Source: Streptomyces sp. NRRL F-525
GTDB taxonomy: Bacteria > Actinomycetota > Actinomycetes > Streptomycetales > Streptomycetaceae
Reading direction: 5' to 3'
Assembly: GCF_000716605.1 (NCBI RefSeq)
Contig: NZ_JNXE01000017.1
Coordinates: forward strand, 124,001 to 188,000
DNA length: 64,000 nucleotides
Shown here: positions 51,216-59,493 of the stretch, in pieces
Position numbering within the stretch: the first letter of the stretch is position 1
How the letters are laid out: each line of letters begins with the position of its first letter
Translations under genes and position numbers: made by a program
The notes under the pieces: model-generated
What the model saw: only the letters and a program-made list of their open reading frames with translations
Told to the model about the DNA's origin: nothing
The model's database searches: none

Positions 51216-52520
51216 TCACTCCGCGCCCGTGCCGAGGCTCTTGGCGTACGCCTGGATGCTCGCGGCGGCCTTCTCCGCGGTCTGTGTGCCCTTCGCGACG
51301 GTCTCCATCTCCTTGCCCAGCCGGGTGGCGACCTGCTGCCAAGTGCCCACCTGGGGAAAGGCCTTGGTGTTCTTCAGCTGGGTGAGGAAGGCGTCGAGGA
51401 GCGGCTGCTTCTTGACGGCCGGGGCGTCCCAGGCGGAGACCACCGCGGGCAGCGAGCCGTACGCCGAGTACTGCGCGACCTGTGTGCTGGGCTTCGAGAC
51501 GTAGCGGACGAACTTCCACGACGCGTCCGTGTTCCCACTGTCCGCGAGGACGCCCCAAGTGCCCCCGGCGGAGAAGGAGACGCTGCCCGAGGAACCGGCC
51601 GGCAGAGGAGCCGTGGCGACATGGGCCGCCGTCCAGCCGGTCTTCTTCGCGGCGGTGTCGAGCTGCCCGAGCACCCATGGACCGGTGATCATCGTGGCCG
51701 TCTTGCCGGACACGAAGTAGGGCTGCGCGTCGAGGAAGGTGGGCGTCGCGGTGTCGGCCGAACCCGAGGTGAAGAACGACGCGTTGTACTTCAGGGCGTC
51801 GACCATCTCCGGTGTGTCGAGGGTCCAACTCCCGCCGGACGAGAGGAGGTTGCCGCCCGCCTGCCAGGCGTACATCGCGACGTCCTGGCCGTTGAAGATG
51901 TCCCAGCCGTTGTCCGCCCCGAGGCCGTGCACGGCTCCGGCGCCCTTCAACGCCTTGAAGAACGGCACCATTTCGGCCCAGGTGGTGGGTACCGTGACGC
52001 CCGCCTTCTTGGCGAGGTCGGCGCGGTAGACGAGGGCGTACGTGTAGGCGTACCAGGGCACCGTGTAGGCGACGTCCTTGACCAGGCCCGCGTCCCAGAG
52101 GCTCGTGAAGAAGGCGCCGGAGTCGACCAGTCCGTCCGGCACCGGCCGGAGGATCGACGGGTCGAGGAACTGCGCCTGCGACTCGGGGAAGAACTGGGCC
52201 ACATCGGGGCCCTTGCCCGCCGCGATCGCCGCCTGGAGCTTCGTGTAGTACTCGGAGTTCGGTATCAGCGTGAACTTCACGGTGACGTCCGGGTTCGCGG
52301 CCTTGAAGGGCTTGATCACCTTGTCGAGGACATCGGCGTCGCCCTGGGCGGCCCAGACGCTGACGGTACCGGTGGCCGGCTTGTCGTCGATCGACTTGGC
52401 CGTGGCTTTCGCGGTGGCGGTCGCGGTGTCGCCGCGCCCACAGCCCGCGAGGGCCAGGGTGCCGAGCAGGGCGGTGCCGGCGGACAGTCTGAGGACGCCG
52501 CGGCGGGAGGGATCGGACAC
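51216..52520 (-). CDS. Extracellular solute-binding lipoprotein (sugar type)
   Basis: A 434-residue binding protein of family 1. SRRGVLR near the N-terminus resembles a Tat motif, and the lipobox LALAGC places the lipid-modified Cys at residue 27. A Thr/Ala/Lys linker precedes the binding domain (VSVWAAQGDADVLDKVIKPF, then GKGPDVAQFFPES). It delivers an oligosaccharide, glycoside or similar ligand to the two permeases. The GTG start has AGGAG eight bases upstream. It is the first gene of the leftward operon. Confidence 0.93.
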   Translation of the reverse strand: MSDPSRRGVLRLSAGTALLGTLALAGCGRGDTATATAKATAKSIDDKPATGTVSVWAAQGDADVLDKVIKPFKAANPDVTVKFTLIPNSEYYTKLQAAIAAGKGPDVAQFFPESQAQFLDPSILRPVPDGLVDSGAFFTSLWDAGLVKDVAYTVPWYAYTYALVYRADLAKKAGVTVPTTWAEMVPFFKALKGAGAVHGLGADNGWDIFNGQDVAMYAWQAGGNLLSSGGSWTLDTPEMVDALKYNASFFTSGSADTATPTFLDAQPYFVSGKTATMITGPWVLGQLDTAAKKTGWTAAHVATAPLPAGSSGSVSFSAGGTWGVLADSGNTDASWKFVRYVSKPSTQVAQYSAYGSLPAVVSAWDAPAVKKQPLLDAFLTQLKNTKAFPQVGTWQQVATRLGKEMETVAKGTQTAEKAAASIQAYAKSLGTGAE

Positions 52521-52945
52521 TCGGGGGCTCCTGTCTCATGGGGCGCTGAGGACAGTGGAGGGAATTCCGGAACCCCGCCGTTTTCGGGTTCCGGGATTTT
52601 CGGGGAAAGCAGCGTTATCGGTCCGACGGCCGTAATGCGGCTGATGGGACCTCTGTGGCTGACTGCGACGTTAGGAAGGGTCTGTTTCGCCGGCGTGGCT
52701 CGGCCGTCACGAATAATTTCGGAACTTGTAGCGAAATCCCTGACAGAGGGAAAACCCTTGAGTGCCCCTGACCTGCGTGACATGGACGGGTCAATGCTGC
52801 CATTCTCCACGCACCACCCCCACGGATCCTCCACGGATCGGTCAAGGTTCGGTCGGTCCCGCACAGCTCAGCTCTTCCCGGACAGCAGACCCGGCTGTCC
52901 GGTCTGTCACCGGCCGCGCCCGCGGCCGTCGCAGGAGGAGTACGA
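52521..52945. other. 425-bp divergent intergenic region with hairpins
   Basis: No gene is seen. Near the binding-protein gene, CCGGAACCC (52567-52575) and GGGTTCCGG (52586-52594) form a 9-bp inverted repeat that could be a ROK operator or a leader hairpin. Near the protease gene, CCGGACAGC (52878-52886) and GCTGTCCGG (52894-52902) form a perfect 9-bp hairpin, and GGCCGCG/CGCGGCC (52912-52927) a tighter one just before the ribosome binding site. The AT-richer centre (about 52690-52760) is the likely place for both promoters; I could not fix their boxes. Confidence 0.55.
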
Positions 52946-55153
52946 GTGAGACGCATTCCCCGTAAGCGGATGGCAGTTGGAGCCCTGGTCTCCACCGCCG
53001 CCTTCCTGGCCGTCGGCATCCAGTCGGTGCCCGCGACCGCGAAGCCCGCCTCCCCCCACCCGAGTCCGCTGCTCACCGGAAGCCTGGAGGCGAAGCTCAC
53101 CCCGGCCCAGCGCTCCGCCCTGGTGAAGAGCGCCACCCAGAACAGCACGGCGACCGCGCGCACCCTCGGCCTCGGCGCCAAGGAGAAGCTGGTCGTCAAG
53201 GACGTCGTCAAGGACAACGACGGCACCGTCCACACCCGCTACGAGCGCACGTACGCCGGTCTTCCCGTCCTCGGCGGCGACCTCGTGGTGCACACCCCGC
53301 CCGCCGCCGAGGCGACCGGGACCGTGAGCGCCACCTTCAACAACAAGCACACCCTGACGGTCCCCTCGACCACCGCGTCCGTCGCCAAGTCGGCCGCCGA
53401 GACCAAGGCCCTGACGACCGCGAAGGCCCTCGACGCCAAGGCGCCGAGCACCGACAGCGCCCGCAAGGTCATCTGGGCCGGCACCGGCACTCCCAAGCTC
53501 GCCTGGGAGACGGTCGTCGGCGGGTTCCAGGACGACGGCACCCCCAGCCAGCTGCACGTCATCACCGACGCCACCACCGGCAAGGAACTCTCCCGCTTCG
53601 AGGGCATCCAGACCGGCACGGGCAACACCCAGTACAGCGGCACGGTCTCGCTGAGCACCACGCTGTCGGGTTCGACGTACCAGCTGTACGACACCACGCG
53701 CGGCGGCCACAAGACGTACAGCCTCAACAACGCCACGTCGGGCACCGGCACCCTGATGACCGACGCGGACGACGTGTGGGGCACCGGCGCCGGCTCCAAC
53801 ACCCAGACCGCGGGCGCCGACGCGGCCTACGGCGCCCAGGAGACCTGGGATTTCTACAAGAACACCTTCGGCCGCAGCGGCATCAAGAACGACGGCGTCG
53901 CCGCCTACTCGCGCGTCCACTACAGCACGGCGTACGTCAACGCCTTCTGGGACGACAGCTGCTTCTGCATGACGTACGGCGACGGCAGCGGCAGCACCCA
54001 CGCGCTGACCTCGCTGGACGTGGCCGGGCACGAGATGAGCCACGGCGTCACCTCCAACACCGCCGGGCTCAACTACACCGGTGAATCAGGCGGGTTGAAC
54101 GAGGCGACCTCCGACATCTTCGGCACGGGCGTCGAGTTCTACGCCAACAACAGCAGCGACGTCGGCGACTACCTCATCGGCGAGAAGATCGACATCAACG
54201 GCGACGGCACGCCGCTGCGTTACATGGACAAGCCGAGCAAGGACGGCGGCTCCGCGGACAGTACGACGTACATGACGTCCAGCACCAACTACGCTTCCGC
54301 CCGCACCGCCGCGCTCAGTGCCGCCGGTGCCCTGTACGGCACAACGTCCGCGCAGTACGCGGGAGTCGGCAACGCCTTCGCGGGCATCAACGTCGGCAGC
54401 CACATCACCGTGCCGACCAGCGGTGTCACGGTGACCAACCCGGGCAGCCAGTCCTCGACCGTCGGCACGGCGGTGAGCCTGCAGGTCTCGGCCAGCTCCA
54501 CCAACAGCGGCTCGCTGACGTACGCGGCGACCGGACTGCCGGCCGGTCTGTCGATCAGCAGCTCCACGGGCGCCATCACCGGCACCCCGACGACCGCGGG
54601 CACCTACAGCTCCACCGTGACCGTCACCGACAGCACGGGAGCGACGGGGACCGCGTCCTTCACCTGGACCGTGAGTTCCAGCGGCGGGGGCGGCAGTTGC
54701 ACCTCGACGCAGTTGCTGGGCAACCCGGGCTTCGAGTCGGGCGCCACCACCTGGACCGCGACCAGCGGGGTCATCACCACCGACACCGGTGAGGCGGCCC
54801 GCACCGGTTCGTACAAGGCCTGGCTCGACGGCTACGGCTCGACCCACACCGACACGCTGTCCCAGTCGGTGACCGTCCCGAGCGGCTGCACGGGGACGAC
54901 GTTCACCTTCTACATCCACGTCGACACGGCTGAGACCACCACCAGCACGGCTTACGACAAGCTGACGGTCACCGCCGGATCGACCACCCTCGCCACCTAC
55001 TCCAACCTCAACGCGGCCACCGGGTACGTCGCGAAGTCCTTCAGCCTGTCGGCCTTCGCGGGCACCACGGTCGCCCTGAAGTTCAGCGGAGTCGAGGACT
55101 CCTCGCTCCAGACCAGCTTCGTCATCGACGACACCGCCGTCACGACCAGCTGA
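52946..55153 (+). CDS. Secreted M4-family metalloprotease, catalytic domain apparently incomplete
   Basis: A 735-residue exported protein. A signal peptide (about 1-32) and an FTP/PepSY-type propeptide (about 45-205) precede the M4 domain, which has zinc site His362-Glu363-x-x-His366 (HEMSH) and third ligand Glu386 (LNEATSD). After KDGGSAD (to residue 438) the sequence jumps to TTYMTSSTNY, the far C-terminal M4 helix. The stretch of roughly 60-70 residues that normally carries VHxxSG with the active-site His is missing, in frame. An Ig-like (He_PIG) domain (about 494-575) and a carbohydrate-binding-like module (about 580-735) follow. GTG start with AGGAGGAG upstream. Confidence 0.9.
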   Translation: MRRIPRKRMAVGALVSTAAFLAVGIQSVPATAKPASPHPSPLLTGSLEAKLTPAQRSALVKSATQNSTATARTLGLGAKEKLVVKDVVKDNDGTVHTRYERTYAGLPVLGGDLVVHTPPAAEATGTVSATFNNKHTLTVPSTTASVAKSAAETKALTTAKALDAKAPSTDSARKVIWAGTGTPKLAWETVVGGFQDDGTPSQLHVITDATTGKELSRFEGIQTGTGNTQYSGTVSLSTTLSGSTYQLYDTTRGGHKTYSLNNATSGTGTLMTDADDVWGTGAGSNTQTAGADAAYGAQETWDFYKNTFGRSGIKNDGVAAYSRVHYSTAYVNAFWDDSCFCMTYGDGSGSTHALTSLDVAGHEMSHGVTSNTAGLNYTGESGGLNEATSDIFGTGVEFYANNSSDVGDYLIGEKIDINGDGTPLRYMDKPSKDGGSADSTTYMTSSTNYASARTAALSAAGALYGTTSAQYAGVGNAFAGINVGSHITVPTSGVTVTNPGSQSSTVGTAVSLQVSASSTNSGSLTYAATGLPAGLSISSSTGAITGTPTTAGTYSSTVTVTDSTGATGTASFTWTVSSSGGGGSCTSTQLLGNPGFESGATTWTATSGVITTDTGEAARTGSYKAWLDGYGSTHTDTLSQSVTVPSGCTGTTFTFYIHVDTAETTTSTAYDKLTVTAGSTTLATYSNLNAATGYVAKSFSLSAFAGTTVALKFSGVEDSSLQTSFVIDDTAVTTS

Positions 55154-55170
55154 TCAGTCCGTAAGTCCGG

Positions 55171-55202
55171 CACCCCGCACGCGCCCCCAGGCGTGCGGGG
55201 TG
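55171..55202. terminator. Bidirectional hairpin terminator
   Basis: CACCCCGCACGC (55171-55182) and GCGTGCGGGGTG (55191-55202) form a perfect 12-bp stem with an 8-base loop between the convergent protease and glucanase genes. Confidence 0.85.
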
Positions 55203-55214
55203 TTCCGGTCTCTC

Positions 55215-56402
55215 TCAGCTCAGCGGGTCCAGCGTCAGATAGGCCTGCTGCGGGTTCCCGTCGTTGACGAGGGACTCCTGGGCGCCGACGTCGTCGAACG
55301 CGAACGCGTACGCCTTGCCGTCGGCCATCTGCGCGTGGATCTTGCGCGCGTACTGGTTGGTCACCGTGTCCACGTAGAAGTTCGCCGTGGTGGTGTCCGG
55401 CTGGTTGGGGTTGACCAGGAGCGTGGACCGGTTGAAGCCTGCGCACAGCGTGCGCGAAATCGGGCCGCGCACAAGGTCGTTGGGGGCGTCGAGGTACTTG
55501 TAGCAGCCGAAGATGCTGGCCGCGTCCGGCTTCTGGAAGGTCGTGACGACCGCCCCGGAGCTGTTGGTGAAGTTCATGACGTTGCCCGACACCCGGCCGT
55601 AGTACTTCGTGTTCGGCTGGTCGGCGAACGGCGTCACGGTCAGCGTCGACGACGAGTACTTCGACCAGACACGGTTGATGTAGTCGTCCATCACCGTGCT
55701 CGGCAGGGCGCCCGTCTCGATCCCGTACGTCGGTGAGAGCGCTCGCAGAACCGTGCCGTCGGACCGGGTCTGGATCAGGTTGGCCCAGCCGCCCGGCTGT
55801 CCGCGCAGCGCGTTGAAGAAGTTGGTGTAGCCACCCGACTTGAGATGCCCGGTGGTCGCCGTGGACCCGTCGGACCGCTGCACCCCGACCGCGTACGGCG
55901 CGGAGAACATGTCCACCTGGGTGCTGTTGATCCACAGTCCGGAGTCGTTGAGCGTGTACTCGGACCAGTTGAAGAGGATGTTGCGGTTCGGGTCCGTCGG
56001 GTTCTGCACGGCCGGCTGCACCAGACCGCCGGTGGTCAGCTTGAACACCAGCTTCTGGCCGTACGAGAAGTAGAGGCGGCCCGAGAACTTGGGGATCCGG
56101 ATGGTCGTGGACTGCCCCGACGCGGGACCCGCGATCGACGCGTCCGGCGCCGGAGTGGGCGGGTTGCCCCCGGCCGGCCACGCGTGGAACGTGCCGTTGG
56201 CGTCGGCCCAGCCCTGTTGGCCGGTGGTCAGGTTGGTGCCCAGGTCGTAGATGTAGACCGCGTCGCCGCGGCCCGAGTTGTTGGTGATCTTCAGCGGGAT
56301 CGTGGCGGGCACCGCGGCGTCCGCCGTCACCGGTGTGGCCAGCGCGATCATCGTGGCCACCGCGGTCGCGGAGCCCAGTCGACGCAGGAGTCTGGCGAGC
56401 AC
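55215..56402 (-). CDS. Secreted GH64 family beta-1,3-glucanase
   Basis: A 395-residue exported protein. The signal peptide runs to about residue 30 (VTADAA). The mature chain shows the GH64 thaumatin-like pattern: IPLKITNNSGRGDAVYIYDLG at the start, SGRLYFSYGQKL, then FNWSEYTLND and TQVDMFSAPYAVGV, which hold the catalytic Glu and Asp of laminaripentaose-producing glucanases. It would release short oligosaccharides from fungal or plant beta-1,3-glucan. GTG start with GGAGG eight bases upstream. A LacI-type palindrome overlaps its promoter. Confidence 0.92.
   Translation of the reverse strand: MLARLLRRLGSATAVATMIALATPVTADAAVPATIPLKITNNSGRGDAVYIYDLGTNLTTGQQGWADANGTFHAWPAGGNPPTPAPDASIAGPASGQSTTIRIPKFSGRLYFSYGQKLVFKLTTGGLVQPAVQNPTDPNRNILFNWSEYTLNDSGLWINSTQVDMFSAPYAVGVQRSDGSTATTGHLKSGGYTNFFNALRGQPGGWANLIQTRSDGTVLRALSPTYGIETGALPSTVMDDYINRVWSKYSSSTLTVTPFADQPNTKYYGRVSGNVMNFTNSSGAVVTTFQKPDAASIFGCYKYLDAPNDLVRGPISRTLCAGFNRSTLLVNPNQPDTTTANFYVDTVTNQYARKIHAQMADGKAYAFAFDDVGAQESLVNDGNPQQAYLTLDPLS
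55734..55747. promoter_or_regulatory. Imperfect second copy of the glucanase palindrome
   Basis: TGAGAGCGCTCGCA inside the glucanase coding sequence differs from the perfect palindrome at 56451-56464 by one base. It could be an auxiliary operator allowing looping, or chance. Confidence 0.25.
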
Positions 56403-56450
56403 TACTCACCTCCGTGTGGGGGGTGTACGAAAAATTGGTCCGTACCTGTG

Positions 56451-56464
56451 TGAGAGCGCTCTCA
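56451..56464. promoter_or_regulatory. LacI/CebR-like operator TGAGAGCGCTCTCA
   Basis: A perfect 14-base palindrome 49 bases upstream of the glucanase start. It differs from the CebR/CelR site TGGGAGCGCTCCCA by one symmetric change per arm. A minus-strand TTGACA (56492-56487) places the predicted -10 (GACCCT) immediately beside it, so a bound repressor would block initiation. Confidence 0.7.
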
Positions 56465-56505
56465 GGGTCGCGCCGAGGCGCGGGCATGTCAATGAGTTGA
56501 ACGAA

Positions 56506-56538
56506 AGGTGCCCACGGCAACTCGCGCCGTGGGCACCT
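56506..56538 (-). terminator. Hairpin terminator after the dienelactone hydrolase gene
   Basis: AGGTGCCCACGGC (56506-56518) pairs perfectly with GCCGTGGGCACCT (56526-56538) around a 7-base loop, 30 bases past the hydrolase stop. Confidence 0.83.
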
Positions 56539-56567
56539 GGATTGAATCAGTGAAAGCGGTCCGACGG

Positions 56568-57323
56568 TCAGAACGTACGGTCCAGCAGGTCGAGCAGCGC
56601 GACCCAGTGACGCTCGTCGGCCTCCGCGTTGTACGAGGAGGTGTCTGCCTGCGTGTAGCCGTGCTGCGCGCCCGCGTAGACCTCGCAGCGGTGCCGGACA
56701 CCGGCCGCGGTGAGCGCGTCCTCGAACCGCTTGATCTGCTCCTCGGGCAGCGAGGAGTCCTGGTCGGCGTGGCCGAAGTACAGCTCTGCGGTGATGTGTT
56801 CGGCGGCCAGGTGCGGGCTGTTCGGGTCGTCCGTGGCCAGCCGTCCGCCGTGGAAACCGGCCGCGGCCGCCACCCGGTCCGGGTAGGCACCGGCGGTGTA
56901 CAGCGCGAGCCGGGCGCCCAGGCAGTACCCGGTGATCGCGACCGGTCCGTCCGCGACGAACGGGGACTCGGCCAGCCAGCGCAGGTACGCGCCGGCGTCC
57001 CGCTCGACGAGGTCGGGCGTCAGGCTCATGAGCAGCGGGCCGACCTTCTCGAAGATCTCCGGTCGCTCGTGCGGGTCGATGAACTCGGGCAGCTCCACCA
57101 CCGGCGCGCGACCGTGCCGGTAGAACACGTTCGGCACCAGGACCGTGTAACCGGCCTCGGCCAGCCGGTCGGCCATCGACTCGAGGTGGGGGCGGAGCCC
57201 GAAGGCGTCCTGGTAGAGCAGCACGGCCGGACGGGGACTCTCGTCACCGGGATGCACCAGATAGGCGTCCGCGATGCCGTCCTCGGTGGGGATGTCCACG
57301 GCTGTGCCCTGTACGGCGGTCAT
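56568..57323 (-). CDS. Dienelactone hydrolase family protein
   Basis: A 251-residue alpha/beta hydrolase. The nucleophile is Cys in ITGYCLGARLA (G-x-C-x-G, near residue 131), with Asp in GHADQDSSLP (near 184) and His in GAQHGYT (near 216), the Cys-Asp-His triad of dienelactone hydrolases. It hydrolyses lactones or small esters in the cytoplasm. GGGAGG lies about ten bases before the ATG. It is monocistronic, flanked by hairpins on both sides. Confidence 0.93.
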   Translation of the reverse strand: MTAVQGTAVDIPTEDGIADAYLVHPGDESPRPAVLLYQDAFGLRPHLESMADRLAEAGYTVLVPNVFYRHGRAPVVELPEFIDPHERPEIFEKVGPLLMSLTPDLVERDAGAYLRWLAESPFVADGPVAITGYCLGARLALYTAGAYPDRVAAAAGFHGGRLATDDPNSPHLAAEHITAELYFGHADQDSSLPEEQIKRFEDALTAAGVRHRCEVYAGAQHGYTQADTSSYNAEADERHWVALLDLLDRTF

Positions 57324-57351
57324 GGTGGGGGTGCCTCCCTGCGGATGGGCA

Positions 57352-57372
57352 CCGGGCCGACAGCCGGCCCGG
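57352..57372 (-). terminator. Short GC hairpin after the YciO/Sua5-type gene
   Basis: CCGGGCC (57352-57358) and GGCCCGG (57366-57372) form a 7-bp stem with a 7-base loop, about 75 bases past the stop of the upstream gene and 29 bases before the hydrolase start. It could terminate the first or lie in the leader of the second. Confidence 0.45.
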
Positions 57373-57419
57373 CGCGGCGTGTTCCGATCATCGTGGCACG
57401 CCTGCCCACGGCCCCTCCG

Positions 57420-57461
57420 CCGGGGTCACCCGAAGCGGAACCGGGGTCACTCGAAGCGGGA
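57420..57461 (-). repeat. Two tandem 21-bp units spanning the 3' end of the YciO/Sua5-type gene
   Basis: Units 57420-57440 and 57441-57461 are identical at 19 of 21 positions. The second contains the last codons and stop of the gene; the first is a copy just outside it, with its own TGA in the same place. It looks like a small duplication of the gene end. Confidence 0.8.
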
Positions 57462-58067
57462 GACGTCCCCCGCGCCCTTGCGGACGATCTCGGCCTCGCC
57501 GTTCGAGAAGTCGATGACGGTCGTCGGTTCCGTGCCGCAGTCCCCGGAGTCGACCACCGCGTCCACCACGTGGTCGAGCTGGTCCTTGATCTCCCAGCCC
57601 TGGGTCATCGGCTCCTCCTCGTCGGGCAGGAGGAGGGTGCTGGACAGCAGCGGCTCGCCCAGCTCGGCCAGCAGCGCCTGGGTGACGACGTGGTCGGGGA
57701 TGCGCACGCCCACGGTCTTCTTCTTCGCGTGCAGCAGCTGGCGCGGCACCTCCTTCGTCGCCGGGAGGATGAAGGTGTAACTCCCGGGCGTGGAGGCCTT
57801 GATGGCGCGGAACACGTCGTTGTCGATGTGCACGAACTGGCCCAGCTGGGCGAAGTTCTGACACACCAGCGTGAAGTGGTGCCGGTCGTTCAGATGCCGG
57901 ATCGTCTTGATCCGCTCCATGCCGTCACGGTTGCCCAGCTGACAGCCCAGCGCGTAGCAGGAGTCGGTCGGGTACGCGATCAGCGCACCCGAGCGGACAC
58001 TGTCCGCGACCTGGGAGATGGTGCGGGGCTGCGGATTGTCCGGATGCACGTCGAAGTACTTGGCCAC
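57447..58067 (-). CDS. YciO/Sua5/YrdC-type threonylcarbamoyl-AMP synthase-like protein
   Basis: A 206-residue protein of the family that makes threonylcarbamoyl-AMP for tRNA t6A modification. IAYPTDSCYALGCQLGN (about 29-45) is the nucleotide-binding start, with KTIRHLNDRHHFTLVC and the SYTFILPAT/VGVRIPDH core. The length and the RHLNDRHH variant of the KxR motif fit the YciO branch, whose exact role is less certain than TsaC. The GTG start has only a weak ribosome binding site. A strong hairpin lies just upstream. Confidence 0.9.
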   Translation of the reverse strand: MAKYFDVHPDNPQPRTISQVADSVRSGALIAYPTDSCYALGCQLGNRDGMERIKTIRHLNDRHHFTLVCQNFAQLGQFVHIDNDVFRAIKASTPGSYTFILPATKEVPRQLLHAKKKTVGVRIPDHVVTQALLAELGEPLLSSTLLLPDEEEPMTQGWEIKDQLDHVVDAVVDSGDCGTEPTTVIDFSNGEAEIVRKGAGDVSRFE

Positions 58068-58081
58068 CCGCCGAGCTTATG

Positions 58082-58113
58082 CCGTGCCCGCGCGGGTCGC
58101 CGCGCGGGCACGG
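58082..58113 (-). terminator. Terminator hairpin downstream of the conservon
   Basis: CCGTGCCCGCGCGG (58082-58095) and CCGCGCGGGCACGG (58100-58113) form a perfect 14-bp stem with a GTCG loop. It lies 153 bases past the last conservon P450 gene and just upstream of the next leftward gene. Confidence 0.75.
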
Positions 58114-58266
58114 TGCGGGCGGCCTGCCCGGCGGGTGTGTACCCCGGCGAATCAGGGGAATCCGACGAGAGCGCTCGGGTCTCTCCCCCGAACCCGGGCA
58201 GGACCGGCTCCGCCCGCGGCCCATCCCCCGTGGCCGCGGCGGGGCGGTTCCACCCTTGTGCGGGGC

Positions 58267-59493
58267 TCAGCCGTGCAGCCGTACCGGCACCTCCTGCCAG
58301 CCGAAGGCGATGAAGGACGGCACCTGGCGCAGCTCGTCCGCCTCCACGGCGAGCCGGGCGTCCGGGAAGCGGTCGAAGAACGCGGGCAGCGCGGTCAGGG
58401 CCTCCACCCGGGCCAGCGGCGCCCCGATGCAGCGGTGCACGCCGATGCCGAAGGACAGGTGGTCGTCGGCTCCGCGGGCCGCGTCGAAGACGTCCGCGTC
58501 GGGGCCGTAGTGCGCGGGATCGAGCCCGGCCGCGGCGTACGTGGTGATGATGGCGTCCCCGGCGGGGACGGTGATGTCGCCGACGGTGAGGTCGCTCACC
58601 GCGAACCGCAGCGGCAGTGAGGCGATGGACGGGTGGACGCGCAGGGTCTCGTCGACGACCGCGTCCCACCCGATCTTCCCGGCGCGTACGTCCGCCAGCT
58701 GCTCGGGGCGCTTGAGCAGGGCGACGATCGCGTTGCCTATGAGGTTGACCGTCGTCTCGAAGCCCGCGCCGATCACCAGCAGCAGCGTGTACAGCAGTTC
58801 CTCGTCGCTGAGCCGGTCGCCGTCCTCGTCGCGGACCCGGATCAGTTCGGTGGTGAGGTCGTCGCCGGGGTGCTCGCTGCGGTGGGCGATCAGCGCGGGC
58901 AGGACCGTGCCGATCTGCTGCTGGACGAACGCCGCGTGCTCCGGGGACGGGTCCGAGGTGTCCATGATGGCCGCGATCAGCCGACCCGTGTCGTCCACCA
59001 ACTCGTCCGGCACGCCGAACAGTTCGCAGATGATCCGCATCGGCAGCGGATGTGCGAACGCCGCCTTGATGTCGACCATCTCGGCGTCGTCGGCCGCCAT
59101 CGCGTCGAGCAGTTCTACGGTGATCGTCTCGACCCGGGTGCGCATCGCCTCGGTACGCCGGTGGGTGAAGCTGGGCGCGACGAGTTTGCGCAGGCGGGTG
59201 TGGTCGGTGCCGTAGGTGGAGAGCATGTTGACGACGCCGATCCAGCCCAACACCCAGCCCCAGGACGGGTGTTCGCCCATCTCCGACCACAGGTTCCAGT
59301 GCAGCCGGGGGTCCCTGCTGACCTGCGGGTCGAGGATCAGTTCCTTCAGGGTGTCGTAGCCGGTGGGGGCCCAGGCGGGGATGCCGCCGGGCAGTTCGAC
59401 GGGCACGATCGGGCCGAGGGCACGCAGCTTGGCGCTCTCGGCGGCCATGTCGGCGCCGAACGGGTCGAGGGCGATGCGGTCGGACACGGTCAC
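58267..59493 (-). CDS. Cytochrome P450, conservon-associated (second P450)
   Basis: A 408-residue soluble P450 with all canonical motifs: I-helix GAGFETT (about 235-241), K-helix ExxR in DETLR, and heme motif FGIGVHRCIG near residues 345-354 with the axial Cys. It probably hydroxylates a small hydrophobic substrate using ferredoxin. The GTG start at 59493 overlaps the first P450's stop (GTGA), with AGGAGA upstream; a longer open frame is not used. Two P450s after the GTPase match CYP157/CYP156-type conservons of Streptomyces. Confidence 0.94.
   Translation of the reverse strand: MTVSDRIALDPFGADMAAESAKLRALGPIVPVELPGGIPAWAPTGYDTLKELILDPQVSRDPRLHWNLWSEMGEHPSWGWVLGWIGVVNMLSTYGTDHTRLRKLVAPSFTHRRTEAMRTRVETITVELLDAMAADDAEMVDIKAAFAHPLPMRIICELFGVPDELVDDTGRLIAAIMDTSDPSPEHAAFVQQQIGTVLPALIAHRSEHPGDDLTTELIRVRDEDGDRLSDEELLYTLLLVIGAGFETTVNLIGNAIVALLKRPEQLADVRAGKIGWDAVVDETLRVHPSIASLPLRFAVSDLTVGDITVPAGDAIITTYAAAGLDPAHYGPDADVFDAARGADDHLSFGIGVHRCIGAPLARVEALTALPAFFDRFPDARLAVEADELRQVPSFIAFGWQEVPVRLHG

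Noticed and set aside
58155..58168. GAGAGCGCTCGG near the YciO/Sua5-type gene as a CebR-like site
   Set aside because: Only the central core is palindromic and it is not positioned at a recognisable promoter.
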